Source: Chromatiales bacterium (GTDB lineage: Bacteria > Pseudomonadota > Gammaproteobacteria > RBG-16-57-12). From it: a stretch of DNA of 32,207 bases. Under the pieces are notes generated by a model, which was given only the letters and a program-made list of their open reading frames with translations, was not told the DNA's origin and ran no database searches. Positions 32,190 through 32,207 of this stretch are shown one piece after another (position 1 is the first letter of the stretch; each line of letters starts with the position of its first letter). The translations under genes and the position numbers were made by a program. The DNA lies in NCBI GenBank assembly GCA_026989455.1, contig JALSJH010000010.1, positions 1 to 32,207 on the forward strand, read 5' to 3'.

Positions 32190-32207
32190 CCCGGGTAATT
32201 CATAAGC
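32190..32207 (+). repeat. terminus of a further CCCGG-family element at window edge
   Basis: CCCGGGTAATTCATAAGC matches the termini of the element at 21938-22098. The window ends inside it, so its other end cannot be seen. Confidence 0.6.

Noticed and set aside
1-32207. CRISPR array or defence system
   Set aside because: No regular direct repeats with equal spacers, no Cas, restriction or abortive-infection domain patterns were seen.

Overview
The window looks like a chromosome segment of a gammaproteobacterium with roughly balanced base composition. The evidence is the gammaproteobacterial form of several proteins: a trifunctional CysG, DbpA, DksA, DjlA, and both GltX and GlnS. A CbbY-type phosphatase and a LysR regulator would fit an autotrophic, possibly sulfur-oxidising lineage, but no Rubisco or sulfur-oxidation gene is present, so that is only a suggestion. 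Most of the window is ordinary housekeeping and accessory gene content. The less ordinary layer is a set of short inverted-repeat elements scattered between the genes.

Layout. 1-6.7 kb: a glycosyltransferase-like gene, a convergent VanZ-like gene and catalase, then a tight cassette of glycosyltransferase, NeuB-like synthase without its usual C-terminal domain, and short-chain reductase. 6.9-10.0 kb: a large DUF1631 protein, a single-domain response regulator and an Hpt protein. 10.0-11.5 kb: divergent dksA and cbbY. 11.5-13.2 kb: an AT-richer island with a 110-bp MITE-like element, two unrecognised small genes and about 540 bp of decayed DNA. 13.2-17.3 kb: a PAS chemoreceptor converging on a minus-strand group of a YecA/SEC-C protein and a DsbA-like/DsbB-like pair. 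17.3-22.9 kb: a cold-shock gene with a long structured leader and a stacked terminator, then dbpA, a LysR regulator, a PerM-type permease, a universal stress protein and a membrane-anchored methyltransferase. 23.1-27.4 kb: cysG, a Kef-type antiporter, a small lipoprotein and djlA. 27.5-31.2 kb: gltX and glnS followed by a tRNA-Ala/tRNA-Glu/tRNA-Glu operon with a clear promoter and terminator. 31.2-32.2 kb: gene remnants, including the C-terminal part of a dicarboxylate/glutamate symporter.

How the parts relate. The cassette at 4.1-6.7 kb probably makes or transfers a nonulosonate-like or related sugar on a surface glycan. The response regulator and Hpt protein form a split phosphorelay whose kinase lies elsewhere. 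The DsbA-like/DsbB-like pair is a self-contained disulfide-forming couple. The csp-dbpA order suggests that an RNA chaperone and an RNA helicase share transcription. The gltX-glnS-tRNA-Glu block gathers Glu/Gln aminoacylation with its tRNA substrate.

Three families of short palindromic or MITE-like repeats are visible, two with clear target-site duplications. One pair of copies carries compensatory base changes in its stem. One insertion supplies the stop codon of the universal stress gene. These repeats and the unrecognised gene pair at 11.8-12.7 kb are the most worthwhile targets for follow-up. I do not see a convincing complete novel defence or metabolic system.
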